NCBI GenBank assembly: GCA_022376465.1
Contig: JACDTU010000008.1
Span: forward strand, 372,001 to 436,000
Direction of reading: 5' to 3'
Length of the DNA: 64,000 nt
Source of the DNA: Cubamyces lactineus
Taxonomy: Eukaryota; Basidiomycota; Agaricomycetes; Polyporales; Polyporaceae
This document shows, in pieces, positions 23,790 to 35,290 of this stretch. The translations under genes were made by a program, and so were the position numbers. Within the stretch, counting starts at the first letter, position 1. Every line of letters starts with the position of its first letter. The notes below the pieces were generated by a model. The model made no database searches, had not been told where the DNA came from, and saw only the letters and a list, made by a program, of their open reading frames with translations.

Positions 23790-26342
23790 ATGGGGCACAC
23801 ATATTCAAAACAGCTGGTCCATCAACCCCCGTCCTTTGCGACGCCTTACACGCCAAGTGCTGGAGGATTTGTGGCTGACGACGAGCAGAAGAAATGGCGA
23901 TCCTACGACTACGTGATTGTCGGCGGTGGTGAGTATCAAATCATAGGTGATACACAACTCCCATATGCATTAGACCTCCCCTCCGCCTGATTTAGGAACG
24001 GCCGGTTGCGTGCTGGCATCAAGACTATCTGAAGATTCGAGAAACACCGTCCTCCTCGTGGAGGCAGGAAACAGGTGGATGTTGTCATATGCGGGTTCGA
24101 CGTACATTCCCAGTGACTTCCCTATCCAGCCACGAGAATAGTTTTTTCTCGCGCATCCCTATGGCGTTCTTACGCCTCTTTCGCAGCCTATTCGACTGGA
24201 ACTATGCGACAACGTATGGCTATGATACGTTGCAAGTCGGCAATTACATACTCACCGCCTCTAACATTATAGGCCGCAGGCAGCCCTAGGAGGTCGATCT
24301 ATCTACTGGCCGAGGGGGAAGATGCTCGGGGGTACAAGGCGAGTAGCGCAGACACCCGACAAGTTGTGACTCGTCCTAATTGTGCTCTCTGCCTCGCGTA
24401 GCTCTCTCAATGCTATGATATATCATCGCTGCGATCCCTCAGGTATATTCACCCGTTCCTCCGCACGTCCGTCGCTGAGGCGCCTCCCAGACTTCGACTC
24501 ATGGGAAGAGCACGGCGCAACGGGTTGGGGCTACGCCTCGCTCCGCACGTGAGCCATGTGTGCATTGGTTTAGTGCGTGTGTATCCCAAGGTGACTCGCG
24601 GGCGAGCAGGTACTTCATCAAGGCAGAGAAGCACATTCCTTCTCCGTCACAACCGGTGGATCTTACCGAACACGGAAGCCATGGCCCTCTGGCCACTACA
24701 CATGTGCCCATAGCGGTGAGCGCTTGAGTACCTCGTAAACCCAAAGCGTATTCTGATAGATAGTAGCCCGTATGCTGCAAGTTCCTCGAGGCAGCAGAGG
24801 CTTTAGGCATTCCTACGTTGAAGTAAACATACCATGGGCATACCGCACTGCATATGTACTCACCCGGAATTCCAGCGACTTGAACACCTCCGGAGGCACC
24901 CTTGGCGCCGCGCCGTTCGTCGCGACTGTGGACGAGAAGCATGAAAGTGAGCAGCGGAGCAGATCTATATACGGATGCTTCCTATCTCTGACCTATGCTG
25001 CAGGAAGCTCAACAGCCACGGCTTATATCAGCAACGACGTGCTCAAGCGACCGAACCTCACCGTTGCGGTGTCCACGATGACCGAGAAGGTGCTCTTCGC
25101 GAAGACACCGGATGGCACCCCCAAAGCCATCGGAATACAGATCTCATCAAGCCGCTCGGGCCCACGTTTTGCTGTGGCGGCGGACAAAGAAGTCATCCTC
25201 TGCGCGGGAATTGTCGGATCCCCTCAGATACTGCAGCTTTCCGGAATCGGAGACGCGGCGCATCTAGCGGAGCAAGGGATCCCACTTGTTCGCGACCTCC
25301 CGGCAGTGGGACGCAACATGCTGGATGTAAGATTCTCATGCGTCGTTGCGACCTTTACTGACTCACGTCGTATAGCATGTATCGTCCGGTGCATTGATGT
25401 TCCGGGCGCGTGCAGGATGGACATGGGACTACCTCACGCAAAACCCTCTTAGGGCTGCTATCGCACTGGCACAATGGACCTTTTCTGGCACAGGCCCGAT
25501 GTCGTCTCTGGCATTCCAAGTCGGATTATTTGTTCGGACGGACGACGAACGGTGGGATTTCTGCGCGCTTCTTTGCCGCTGTCCACCCGAAACTCAATGA
25601 TCTCTCCAGATTACCCTTTGGGCCATCCCTTGCCATCAAAGACCGCGCTTCCGGACCGCGAGCTCCAGACTTGGAGTTCGCCCTAGTGCCGTTCGCAGTG
25701 GTCAACCAAGGCCTTTGGTACCCCCCGTGATCGACGCGAAGTGTGTTCCCCTCCTCGCAATCCCGAGTCCGCCACTATCTTTGACCGCGACTTTGATAAT
25801 GAAGCTACCTAGCAGACGAAAGCGACATGAACGTACTTATCAGGTCTACTCGATTCCTGCTTCATCTCGCGCGAACGCCTCCGTTGCCGGACGTCCTCGA
25901 CTTGCGCACTTCGACCGCCAAAGGAGACATGTTCTGGCCAGGCGATGCGGATCCTGACAAGGTCAGCGGGACACCGCCTTTCATGTTGACCGGCTCTCAC
26001 TCATAGGCATCCATCCGTACTCTCTGACGCGCGCCAGATTACGGACGAAGAAGTTAAAGAGTTTATAAGGGACTATGGACAGTCGACATGGCACCCTGTA
26101 AGCTCCAATCTTTGCCGCGCCTGCTTTCCAGATATTCATCCACCATGTAGACCTCGTCGGTCCGCATGGGAAGTGACCCGAAGACTAGCGCGGTCGATCC
26201 CAACCTTCGGGTGCATGGCGTCGAGGCTCTGCGTGTCATGGATGCGTCTGTGTTTCCTGATCAGGTCTCCGGGCATCCTTGTGCGGTTGTCGTTGCGATG
26301 GCTGAAAGAGCTGCTGACTTGATCCAAGACGAAGAGCTATGA
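23790..26342 (+). CDS. GMC-family FAD oxidoreductase (choline-dehydrogenase-like)
   Basis: FAD-dependent oxidoreductase; the substrate, probably an alcohol or sugar, cannot be told. The start at 23790 gives [14 protein letters not shown] and no signal peptide. YDYVIVGGG is followed after an intron by [11 protein letters not shown], the dinucleotide-binding motif, then TVLLVEAGN. Next come [17 protein letters not shown] and [10 protein letters not shown] (first GMC signature), [15 protein letters not shown], and the second GMC signature around [17 protein letters not shown]. The C-terminal part has [17 protein letters not shown] and [19 protein letters not shown], giving the His-His catalytic pair, unlike the His-Asn pair of the alcohol oxidase at 1.2-3.8 kb. 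The two GMC genes are therefore different subfamilies and not a recent duplication. The protein ends in -DEEL, faintly like an ER-retrieval signal but without a signal peptide. About a dozen short introns; no break seen; TGA at 26340-26342. Confidence 0.88.
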
Positions 26343-26747
26343 TATGTATCATGGTGAACAAGCTCGAGACACGCTAGATCCTGCGCGCTGCAAGCGAGGT
26401 ACAGCGGGCATTCGGGGCAGTGCTCAATGGGTCGGCTGTCCCGAATGGTTATATTGGTGGACTGATTCCTTCGTATCTCGTAAGCCTATGCATATGATAG
26501 GATGAGGATAATCGATGTAGACTCCACATATTATACGATCGAAGGTCTGTATGCGTAGATACATATGGCCGGAGACGTGGAGAGCACGTATGGTAAGCTA
26601 TAGGTAATAACATTTAGAACACAGTAGAGTCCCCCACGCCATACGCAACGGTGGAAAGATAGGGTAATAACGACCGGGCAACCAGAGAGGATGTACAGAA
26701 TCGCTCGTGCGCGCCGGCGCGAGGGATAAATGTAGTCACGACGACAA
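26343..26747. other. Convergent intergenic region
   Basis: About 400 bp between the 3' ends of the GMC gene and SET2. It should hold both 3' UTRs. No other structure was seen. Confidence 0.5.
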
Positions 26748-29700
26748 CTACGACCCCACAGGAACCGCGCTCCAACTGGACGATAGCGGCTTCTGCAGAT
26801 TCACCTCGGCGTCCCACGCATTTCCCCCGTCCTCCCTCGACGACGCTCGATGTCGGGTTCTAGGGTCTGACACGACTGTTGGAGACGTTTCTCCTGAGCC
26901 AGCACCATCCTCCGGGCTCCCTGAGCCCGATGCCCGGTCGTCGTCCCCATGCTCATCTTCCCCGTTATCGTCTTCATCTGGCTCGTCGTGGGGGTCAAGA
27001 TCCATGACGTCTGCAACCGTCGCCTCGGTTACGATGAGGTCGTCTGCACCACCACTACCGCCCAAGCCGTCCGGTGTCGCAGACGAGCCAGCTGCGCCGT
27101 TGGATGATGAGGGTTTCCGACGTTGGCCAGACTTCTCCAGCTTGCGCAGGATCTTGGCGATGTACTCCTTTGCGAACTTCTTGATCTTTGCCGTCTTCTC
27201 GTCTGACAGCGTGTCCAGTCGGCCTTCCTTGTAGCTGGCGGATTTCTTCTCCTTCTCCGCGATGGTTTGTGTCAGCTAGATGAGTGTTGCATCAACATCC
27301 ATTCGCTCGCATAGAAGTACTAACAACAACGACGCACCTCTTTCGCGTACTTCTTGAACAGATCATGATCCATCTGATCCTTGTACTTCGACATGCACTT
27401 CACCACGACGGCGCCAATAAGCTTCAGCAATCGCTTCTCCTTATTTGCTTCTCTCTCGTCCTTCGACAACTTCTTGCTCTTGGACGACGACGACGACTTC
27501 TTCCGCTGAGAACTATGTCCGTGTCCGTGACCACTGCTTGGCCCAGGCCGGGGCTCTGGGACCGGCTTCTTCGCAGCTTCTGTGGCAGCAGCGGCAGCGG
27601 CAGCAATGATCTTTGCGATGTCTTGTTGCCGCCGCGCTTCAGCTGCCCTGCGTTCGAGTGCCTCCTGTAAGGGGTCTCGTTCGACGAAGACAGGCAGTGG
27701 CGCATCACGTTTAGGAGACTTGGGGCGGTTCACTTCAGATGGGAGAATAAACGCCGGGAAGTCGTCTTCAGGGCGCGACCGTTTTGAAGGCCGCTCGTCC
27801 TCAACATCGTGGTTGAATACAAGAATCGGCTGCGATACATCCTCTCCTTCCTGTCAATATTGCGTGCGTGAATGAATGCAAGGGATTTGAGGCATAGTGC
27901 ACTTACCCCCTTCACTCGCTTCGGTATCCGGTAGGCATACTCAAGGGCTTCCCATTGGGACAGGAGCTAGCAAACGCATTCGGTGAGCGCCTAGAAAAAT
28001 CAGTTGAGCGCCGAACATACCCTCTTGGCTAGCGCCGATACCACTTCGTTGTCCGACTCGGCGCATAGCCTGACCGGAACATTGACTTTCGAATCCTCGA
28101 CCTTGTTGCGCTGGATCAGTGGCCAAGTGCTCATGCATTCCATAGCCTGTTGGAGAATGTCAGCGACTAGGCTTCCAGCAAGGGGAATCATGTTTTGCTC
28201 ACCAAAGTCTGGACTTCAACATCGTTGTTGTAATCCTCAAGGATGTTGGTCATGACGCTAAACCCACGCAATCGCATGATTTGTCTCAAGGCAGCCAGGT
28301 CCTCGGTGAGCTAAAGCCACGTTCGTCATCAGTACATCCTGCTGAGTGTTTAAAACTAGCATCGTGCTCAACGAACCTTGATGCGCATCAGAAGCTTGAC
28401 GAGGACCTTTCTGCTCTGCGTCTGGCGCATCGCCTGTACAACCTTAGGAACATCCTTCAAGACAATCGGTTTGAGGTCAGGCTAAAGGGTGATAACGTCA
28501 GAGTGTGTAACACGACCAAGTACACTTTACGTACGATGAAGTCCTCGTCCAGCTTCTTGCCCTTCTTCTTCTTCGATCCCTTCAAGCCCAACATTTCCAC
28601 TTCCTCGGTGATGCCGAGCGCTAAGGACAAATTAGACACCTATACAAAGATCCGCACGACGCCAGCATACCGTCCAGATAAAGGTCATCCATTGCCGCCA
28701 AGTCAGTCTGTGTCTTGCCTCCTATGAAACCAACACAGTTAGGTTCGCCACAGTAGCATGGCTGCGCGTCATGTCTGTATGCGTACGACGAGTAAGCTTC
28801 AGATGACGAGTTTGGCTATGCGTGGGAGCGACCTACCCGTATCGATCGACATTGTAATTGAACGTCAGCTCCTCGTTCTGTTTAATCGGCCGGTTGGCGA
28901 AGATGCCCATCCGGACGTAGTTGCCAACGGTCCACTTCGCAACGTAGCAGTTTGGATTACAGCTGTGGTTAGCAAACCGACCAATACCACCGCGCTTCGT
29001 CGCGTCGATGAACTAAACTATGGGTGAGTAACCCTATCAACGTATGAGAGCTCAGCGACGTACCTCGTCTTTCTGCAGCATCATGAAATAAAAGTGCCGG
29101 ATTCCTTCCTCCGCGTATTGTCGCATGCGCTTGAGGAAAGACGGCTGGCTTACAACGTCACCCACATACTCGTAGATGAAGGCATCCCTATATGGAACGT
29201 GAGCGTTGTGATAGTATCAAAATAGAAGATTCGACGCACTTGGGGATATCTTGAGCGGCACGAAGCCCGAAACCCTTCATCTCCGTTTTGACGATTTCGA
29301 TGGGTGCATACTGCTTGCGCTGAAAGCTGTGACGGGGTCAGCGATTGTATCACTAGCGAGAACAAACTCAATCGCACCGTTGATTCTGACAATATGAACG
29401 ACATCGACAGTCTTCCGGTAAACATTCCACTTGGGTGAGACGGTTGATACAGTCAGAGTCATGTCCGCATGCAGCAGATGGGTCGTCGATGCCTGCAAGA
29501 GCATGTATAGTTCAGTGAGAGGTGTAAGAAAGGGGAAAGTGTGAGTGAGAAGGTATCAGAGATCGCCCTGAACGATTCCCGCCACAGGCAAGGCCCATGA
29601 AGACGAAGGAAGTCGGCGTCGGCGAGAATGCGTCGTAGCTGAAGCTCTAACAAGGGGGATTGCGCCAGCAGCGGGGCGGTGAAACAAGACAATAGCCGCG

Positions 29701-30333
29701 GTCAGGCCGCCCTTAGGGCGGCTGCGTCTAGGGAGCGTCGACCCTGATTCTAGGACGCAAGATAGCTTTTCATACCGCTAGCTAAGCCCCTACCTTCGTA
29801 TGGAAGCCTCAGCGTACAACAAGGGGGCAAATTGTTCACAGAATGCCCGGAGCGAGACAAGCCAGAATGTCGACGACACGAGACAGGGAGAACGTGCACT
29901 GACCATGGTCGTACTGGCAATCACACGTCATGCTCTCGAGAGCCTCCCTTGATTTACCAAGCGTGCCATACTGGTAGTGGTTTTCTGGGATCTCTACAAA
30001 GGTCTTCATGGCTTCCTCTTCTGCCCGGGGGAGGTGGCCAATCAGTTGCACGGGTGCCTTGGGAGGTTTGCTCTTGCTCTTGGATGAAACGGGCGGCGTA
30101 GCGGACGGTGTCGACTTGAGGGATGTAAAGTCCATCTTGGCCTCCACGGACGCGCTGCGAGACATAGTAGGCCCCTCGCTGTCTTCTTTGACGGTAACCG
30201 AGCCGAAGGAGTCGACCATTTCCTCCTCCTTGATAGAACTTGGCTCGATGGATTCGGCCTTGACGGCGTCTGACTCGAACAGGAGAGCAGCAGACGATTG
30301 GCCCTCAACGTGGACTTCGGTCATGGTAGACAT
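26748..30333 (-). CDS. SET2: SET2 histone H3 lysine-36 methyltransferase
   Basis: Methylates H3K36 on genes being transcribed, travelling with phosphorylated RNA polymerase II. The start at 30333 gives [14 protein letters not shown]. The order of domains is AWS ([11 protein letters not shown], an intron, then [18 protein letters not shown]), SET ([64 protein letters not shown]) and post-SET (PCYCGEPNC type). A TFIIS-N-like helical segment follows, then an Ala/Lys-rich low-complexity stretch, and a C-terminal SRI domain ([25 protein letters not shown]) that binds the polymerase tail. An acidic tail ends at 26748. The cofactor and catalytic motifs NHSCNPNC and the ELTFNYN tyrosine are intact. 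I saw no clear WW domain between post-SET and SRI, where yeast Set2 has one. The intron inside AWS (about 29493-29903) is 411 nt, far longer than the others. Confidence 0.94.
29706..29722. repeat. 17-bp GC-rich palindrome within the long SET2 intron
   Basis: The sequence GCCGCCCTTAGGGCGGC has self-complementary 7-bp arms around a 3-nt centre. It sits mid-way in the 411-nt intron. It could be a transcription-factor site or a hairpin in the transcript. Confidence 0.6.
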
Positions 30334-30725
30334 ATCTATGCCTGCGTGAGATACGGTATACCTCTTGTCCTCGACCGGGGTGCTTGCTAATTTGCGAGAC
30401 GTGCAGTGCCCGGATCCGCGTACCGGAGGTGATGAGTGCGGTGAGCGGTTGACAGACGAATAATTTACAGCCGCAACGGAGATTCAGGCTAGAGAGCAAC
30501 AGAGCAATATGCCGAGTGAAAGCAAACAGAAAGCAAGGTCCCGAGACGGACGAAGGCGAGTACAGAGAACAGAGACTGAGCGCGTTCCGTGTCGGAGGTC
30601 GTCGTCCAAATCCAAAGCACTCTCCGCTCATAGGCGCCCGTCCTGCTCTTCCTTTCCGCCGCCAAACAGAAACCCATCTTTCTCCCTTTCTGCACCATAA
30701 AACCAGGCTCACCCCGACGAACGCC
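30334..30725. promoter_or_regulatory. Divergent promoter between SET2 and RPA49
   Basis: This 392-bp gap separates the two ATGs, which point away from each other. No TATA box stands out on either side, as is common for housekeeping genes. A pyrimidine-rich tract (cctgctcttcctttcc) lies upstream of RPA49. Confidence 0.5.
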
Positions 30726-32346
30726 ATGTCTACAGTCGCGCACAGCAAGAAACGAAAGAGAGATGCAGAGGACGCGGGAAAGGCTACGCTCGCTCTCAGC
30801 TCGCAGCCTGCAAATCAGGTTGGCCCTGTACTAGGTGAAGCCTTTAGACCGCAGGTGCTCAAAGTTTCGTTAGCCTCACCTCGCTCTCAGCCAGTTTTCC
30901 CTCTCTGGAGCCCCCAAAGTCAACCGCGTTCAAATGCTACGTGCAGAAAGGAGCAGATAAAAGTGCGCCGTTTGAGACGCAGCCGACCATCATCGCAGGC
31001 GAAGCGGAGACGGTCGAATTCTTCACCGCAGACGGGCCTCTCTCTTCGACGGGCTGCAGGTGCGTGTCAAACGATCTGCTCTCTTCTCATTGTTGTTAGG
31101 ACTCACCAGTAGCATCTCATGAAGCTACATGATTGGTGTTCATGACAAACGCACCAACACCACGACCCTCCGTCCCGTTCCCATGCACATCCTCACCCGA
31201 CAGGTGAAGGCCCTCAAGAACCTCCGCCCGATCGAGGTCTCCACAGAGGAGCGCATGCAGCAGCGCAACAACCTCGGAGAGACGTTCGGTACCAAGAAGG
31301 CGAAGGCCGCAATCCGCGCTCGCGAGCGGAATAGGGTTGATATTGACGCTATGAAGGGCGTCGCAGGCCATCTGCAGGACACCATCATGCAGAACACGGA
31401 GAGTCTCCCTACCGCAGGCACGTCTTCGTATTGATCTTCCACCGTTTAGACGCAACTGACCTTCCTTTCACAGAGGAAGCGAAGGCTGCAGCAGACAGCA
31501 GTCGACTAATTCCTCCATACAATCCGGACGCTCAAAGTCCCAAGGACGTCTACGCCCTGCACGACATCATTCCGGAGGCCGAATTCAATGCGCTTCCTGT
31601 CTCGACCTTCAAGGCTTCCAAATCCGACAAGGACGCGCTCTCCCACCTACCCTCCAATAGGTCAGATTGGCTCAAGCTCCAGCTGAAGCTCATCTACAGC
31701 GCACCCAAACCCAACAAGACGGAGCTGTGAGCACCGACTCCCCCTATGAGTACTGACACCGGAACTTACCCACATTCGCAGCAAAATCGTGTACTACATC
31801 TCGACCATGATGGCCTTCTACCGGAACTCAAGAAACGTCGGCGACAAGGACGCGCTCCAACAAAAGCTCTCAGGCGTGCCTCCAATCGTGCTTGACGGCC
31901 TGCTTTCCAGATTCACGGAGACGGAACGGAGTACGAACAAGTACGCGCGCCCCCTAAATGCCTCATAGACGCGTCTTCTAACGATCTGCAGATCAAAAAT
32001 GACTCCCCAGACGGAGACCATGCTCCTGACGTACATGTTCGCTCTCTGTCTACGTCAGGAAGACTACGCAGCAGACGTCGAGACCCTCGCACACGACCTG
32101 AGCATGCCCCCTCAAAAGTGAGTGGCTCCGTCCGCGGCAGCGCACACCCACACTCATTCATTCATGATCGCTTGTTGTACACAGAGTCATTAACCTCTTC
32201 AAATCGCTCGGCTGCGTCATCAAGAAGCTCGGCCCCAATGAGCTGAAAGAGCGTGGCTTGCCTGACAGCGCGGGAGAGACGAAGCGTGCCGTTCTCAAGG
32301 TTCCTCTCGAGTTCCCCAAGACTAGGGTCAAGCGGGCTAGGAGATA
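30726..32346 (+). CDS. RPA49: RPA49, RNA polymerase I subunit A49
   Basis: Subunit of the Pol I heterodimer A49-A34.5, which aids initiation and elongation of rRNA synthesis. The start at 30726 gives MSTVAHSKKRKRDAED. The N-terminal dimerisation part continues through FKCYVQKGADKSAPF and then YMIGVHDKRTNTTTLRPVP. The linker carries RPIEVSTEERMQQRNN, GTKKAKAAIRARERNR and SLPTA. The C-terminal tandem winged-helix region reads YALHDIIPEAEFNALPV, KIVYYISTMMAFYRNSRNV, MLLTYMFALCLRQEDYAADV and INLFKSLGCVIKKL. It ends at the TAG at 32344-32346 after a basic tail. Introns are short and the reading is continuous. With UTP10 in the same window it makes two ribosome-production genes, but they are 11 kb apart. 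Confidence 0.92.
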
Positions 32347-32789
32347 GAGTATCGCATCCTTGTCTGAACACGGTTATGAGGGCAATTGCATTGTGCAACT
32401 TCGCGCTATTGACCCCGAACTCGAGCGAGAAAGGTTTAAGTTGAAGTTAATTCTGAGACTTGCTATTGCCGGCGGACTTGAGTTTGGGCGGTGTTACTTG
32501 CTATGAGCTCAAAGTCACCTCTGAAGTCTACTCGTTCAACAGTGCGAATCACGCCGTCCAAGCATTGTCCTATATGCTGGATTCCCAGAAGTGCAGTACT
32601 GTACATGACGGATGCGACAGGGAATGGGATCATGCAAGTGAGTGGATGCGAACTAAGGATACAAGTACACTAAGACCATGAACGTGCATATGCATGCTTT
32701 TCGAGTCGTCAATAGAGGGAGAGGAAGGGAGGTGAGGTGGGGTGAGGTGGGTCATCATCGTAGTCGTACAAAGTCGTAAACGAAGACGA
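32347..32789. other. Convergent intergenic region
   Basis: About 440 bp between RPA49 and the BAG-domain gene. It has a small purine-rich direct repeat (ggtgaggtggggtgaggtggg near 32730-32750). Nothing else was recognised. Confidence 0.5.
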
Positions 32790-35219
32790 TCAGAACATGT
32801 CGTACGTATGGAACTCGTCCCAAGTCCTGTCCACCAGCGGAGACGCGCTGCCCTTCGTCACAACGCTCGCAGGCGGCTGCAACTTCTGCTGTGGCTCCTG
32901 ATCTTGCTGCTGGCGCGCGTCCTCAACCACAGGGGTCTCTGACGCGTGTAGGTCAAGCGCGGGCGGGCTGACGACGACGAGTGGGGTATGCTCGGCCGGG
33001 GGAGGCGTATGCACCTCCTCGGGCTCGACCTCCATCTCAGCCTCAACCTCGCTCTGGTCGTGGCTCAGCGCCGGGGTCGACGCGCGCTCAGGCTCAGAGA
33101 CGGCAGACAAGGGCAGCTCCTCCGTAGCGTCGACAATGGGAGCTTCCGGGGCAACGGCGACGACCTTCTCGGAAGACGGGGAGCCTTCGGTGTCGACGTC
33201 GACGTCAACCTCGGCGGGCTCTGCGCGCGAAGGGGGCTCAACCTCTATGTCCACCACGGGTGCAGACGCATCGGCTTCGGCATCCGGGATGTCGATCTCG
33301 GGCGTAGGAGCCTGCTCTGGCTCCGCGGAGACGGCGGCTTCGACTTGAGGCTGAGGTTCGGGCTCGCGTTCGACTTCCATCGGGGCGGCTTTGGGCGTAG
33401 ACTCCTCAACGACGGGCTCAGCCTCCATGGGCTGCTCGGCAGGTGCCTCCGAGGATGACGTTTCTTCGACTTGCATCTGTTCCTCTGGCTTCTCCACAGG
33501 GGCGGGCTCGGACGCAGCAAGTTGCTCGGCTTGAGGCTGGGGCTGCTCCTGACTACGACCGGTCCACCAGTTCCACACCACGCCGCGCCATCTCTCGACG
33601 CGCTCGGCCTCGCGCTCGACCATGCGCGCAAGTTCCCTACGGGCAGCGCGGACACCCGCATCGCCGCGACTCTCGACGGCGTCGAGCGCGCTGAGGATAC
33701 GGTTGAGCTCCTCTTCGTACGCGTGGAGGGAGGCGTTCGTCGGCGTGTACGCGAGCTTCGGTACGTGCTTGAACGGATCTTCGTCGTGCGCGTCCGCTGC
33801 GGAGAGCGATGGAGAGGGGAGAGCAGCAGAGGGATCGACAGTAACGGTGATGTGCGAGCGGCCCTCCTCCGAGCCGTTGCTTGGCGCCTCGTAGTCGAGG
33901 GTGGTGGGGAGGGTGAAGTTGTATCGGGCGGTGAGGAAACGCTTGCGGAGCGCGGAGATGGACTTCATCGCCTGCTTGCGCGCGGAGTGCGTCCGGAACG
34001 CGTCCTGAATCTTCTCCGCGGCCGCGACCTGCTCAGGAGTCGGATTGTCAAGAGGCGGGAGGTCAGGCTTGGTAGCCTCGTGGGGCTTGGGGGTCTCCGG
34101 CTGCTTGGGAGCGTCCTGCTTCTCGGAGGACTGCTGCACAGGGACGGTCTTCGCCGAGGAGCGGGGAGATGTGATCGGGATGGTAGTGGCAGGCGCAGGG
34201 GATTTCTGGCGGGGAGTGGTGTCGACGCGTGTTTGAGGCTTCGCAGTCGACGATTGACTGGACTGCGTCTGCCTAATCGGACTGCGAGGAGCAGATACAC
34301 GGTGGGGCGCAGGCGACATTGTCCGAGCGCGTGTAGCGCGACCGTTTCGCGCGTCGCGACCTGGGCGCTCCTGCACAATGTTATGAGCATGCCGTGGCCC
34401 AATAGGAACAAGAACCTGAGGACGCACCTTGTCTGAATCAGAGTCCGAGCCAGAAACGGGCACGAAGCCAAAGGCGCGGAGGAGTGGTTCGAGTGTAGCT
34501 TGCTGCGCCCGCAACTGGGCGCGCTCGCGTTCGCGTCGGGCAGCTTCCTCCTCGAGCATGGCGCGCCTGAGCTTCTCTTCCTCGATTGCGCGCCTCAACT
34601 TCTCTTCTTCAATGGCCCTCCTCATGCGCTCCTCCTCCAGCAGCTTGCGTTGCTCGGCTTCTTCGCGCTGCCTCTCCTCTTGGAGGATGCGGCGGAGACG
34701 TTCTTCTTCCTGTCGACGACGCTCCTTCTCGAGCTCGAGGAGCTCGCGTCTCCTCTGCTCCTCCAGCAACTCTCTCCTACGCTGTTCCTCCAACAACGCG
34801 CGCTGCGAACGAGGGTTCAGACCATACGCGCTATTGGCGAACTGTGGGCTTGTCGCGTAGGAAGAGAATTGAGGGCTCGTCGAGAGTTGAGGGGTCGAAG
34901 GGTAGCCGAACGAGCGTTGGCTAGGGGCCCAGCTGACAGGGCGTCGCTGAGGGTAGTATGCGCTGTCGTCGAAGTCCATGTCGAGGTCCATGTCGTCGTA
35001 CTCGTCGTCGTGATAAGAGTTGTACGGTGCGGCGTAGGCTCGACGAGCGGCACGGGCGCGAGCGGCGCGTTGGCGAGCCTCTTCCTGGGCGCGTCGGGCA
35101 GCGGCATACTGTTCGCGAGCAGCACGCTCTTCTGCGAGTGCGCGGAGGTAGTCGGCGTCGGATGATGATGGGTAGGGTGCGCCGAATGAAGAAGAGGAAG
35201 GGTAGTAGTAGGGGAACAT
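32790..35219 (-). CDS. IQ-motif and BAG-domain protein with coiled coil and acidic tail
   Basis: Probable Hsp70 co-chaperone adaptor; BAG domains bind the Hsp70 ATPase domain, and an adjacent IQ motif suggests calmodulin binding. It is a single uninterrupted 809-codon exon, unlike its intron-rich neighbours. The N-terminus (MFPYYYPSSSSFGAPYP) is Tyr/Ser rich. Arg/Glu/Ala-rich helix follows from about residue 25, then a strong coiled coil at about 140-245 made of LLEEQRRRELLEEQ- and RRAIEEEKLRRAIEEEK-type repeats. An IQ motif (AAEKIQDAFRTHSARKQA) is at about 400-425. The BAG-like three-helix segment lies at about 483-545 (YEEELNRILSALDAVESRG then ARRELARMVEREAERVER). The last 250 residues are a Glu/Pro/Val-rich disordered region ending DEFHTYDMF. 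Low-complexity repeats make other strands open too; those frames are shadows. Confidence 0.85.
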   Translation of the reverse strand: MFPYYYPSSSSFGAPYPSSSDADYLRALAEERAAREQYAAARRAQEEARQRAARARAARRAYAAPYNSYHDDEYDDMDLDMDFDDSAYYPQRRPVSWAPSQRSFGYPSTPQLSTSPQFSSYATSPQFANSAYGLNPRSQRALLEEQRRRELLEEQRRRELLELEKERRRQEEERLRRILQEERQREEAEQRKLLEEERMRRAIEEEKLRRAIEEEKLRRAMLEEEAARRERERAQLRAQQATLEPLLRAFGFVPVSGSDSDSDKVRPQVLVPIGPRHAHNIVQERPGRDARNGRATRARTMSPAPHRVSAPRSPIRQTQSSQSSTAKPQTRVDTTPRQKSPAPATTIPITSPRSSAKTVPVQQSSEKQDAPKQPETPKPHEATKPDLPPLDNPTPEQVAAAEKIQDAFRTHSARKQAMKSISALRKRFLTARYNFTLPTTLDYEAPSNGSEEGRSHITVTVDPSAALPSPSLSAADAHDEDPFKHVPKLAYTPTNASLHAYEEELNRILSALDAVESRGDAGVRAARRELARMVEREAERVERWRGVVWNWWTGRSQEQPQPQAEQLAASEPAPVEKPEEQMQVEETSSSEAPAEQPMEAEPVVEESTPKAAPMEVEREPEPQPQVEAAVSAEPEQAPTPEIDIPDAEADASAPVVDIEVEPPSRAEPAEVDVDVDTEGSPSSEKVVAVAPEAPIVDATEELPLSAVSEPERASTPALSHDQSEVEAEMEVEPEEVHTPPPAEHTPLVVVSPPALDLHASETPVVEDARQQQDQEPQQKLQPPASVVTKGSASPLVDRTWDEFHTYDMF

Positions 35220-35284
35220 GGTGGTGTCGCGAGTTGTGTGGTAGATCGAATGAGTGTATGAGTGAGTGAGCGGACGAAATCATG

Positions 35285-35290
35285 TATATA
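35285..35290 (-). promoter_or_regulatory. TATA-like element upstream of the BAG-domain gene
   Basis: TATATA lies 66-71 bp upstream of the ATG at 35219 on the minus strand. A stress-inducible TATA promoter would suit a co-chaperone. Assigned by pattern only. Confidence 0.4.

Noticed and set aside
1167..26342. The two GMC genes as a recent duplication or a gene cluster
   Set aside because: They belong to different subfamilies (His-Asn versus His-His catalytic pairs) and are separated by 20 kb of unrelated genes.
33471..34436. 321-codon plus-strand ORF antisense to the BAG gene
   Set aside because: It mirrors the repetitive, GC-rich BAG coding sequence and has no independent motif or promoter; a shadow frame.
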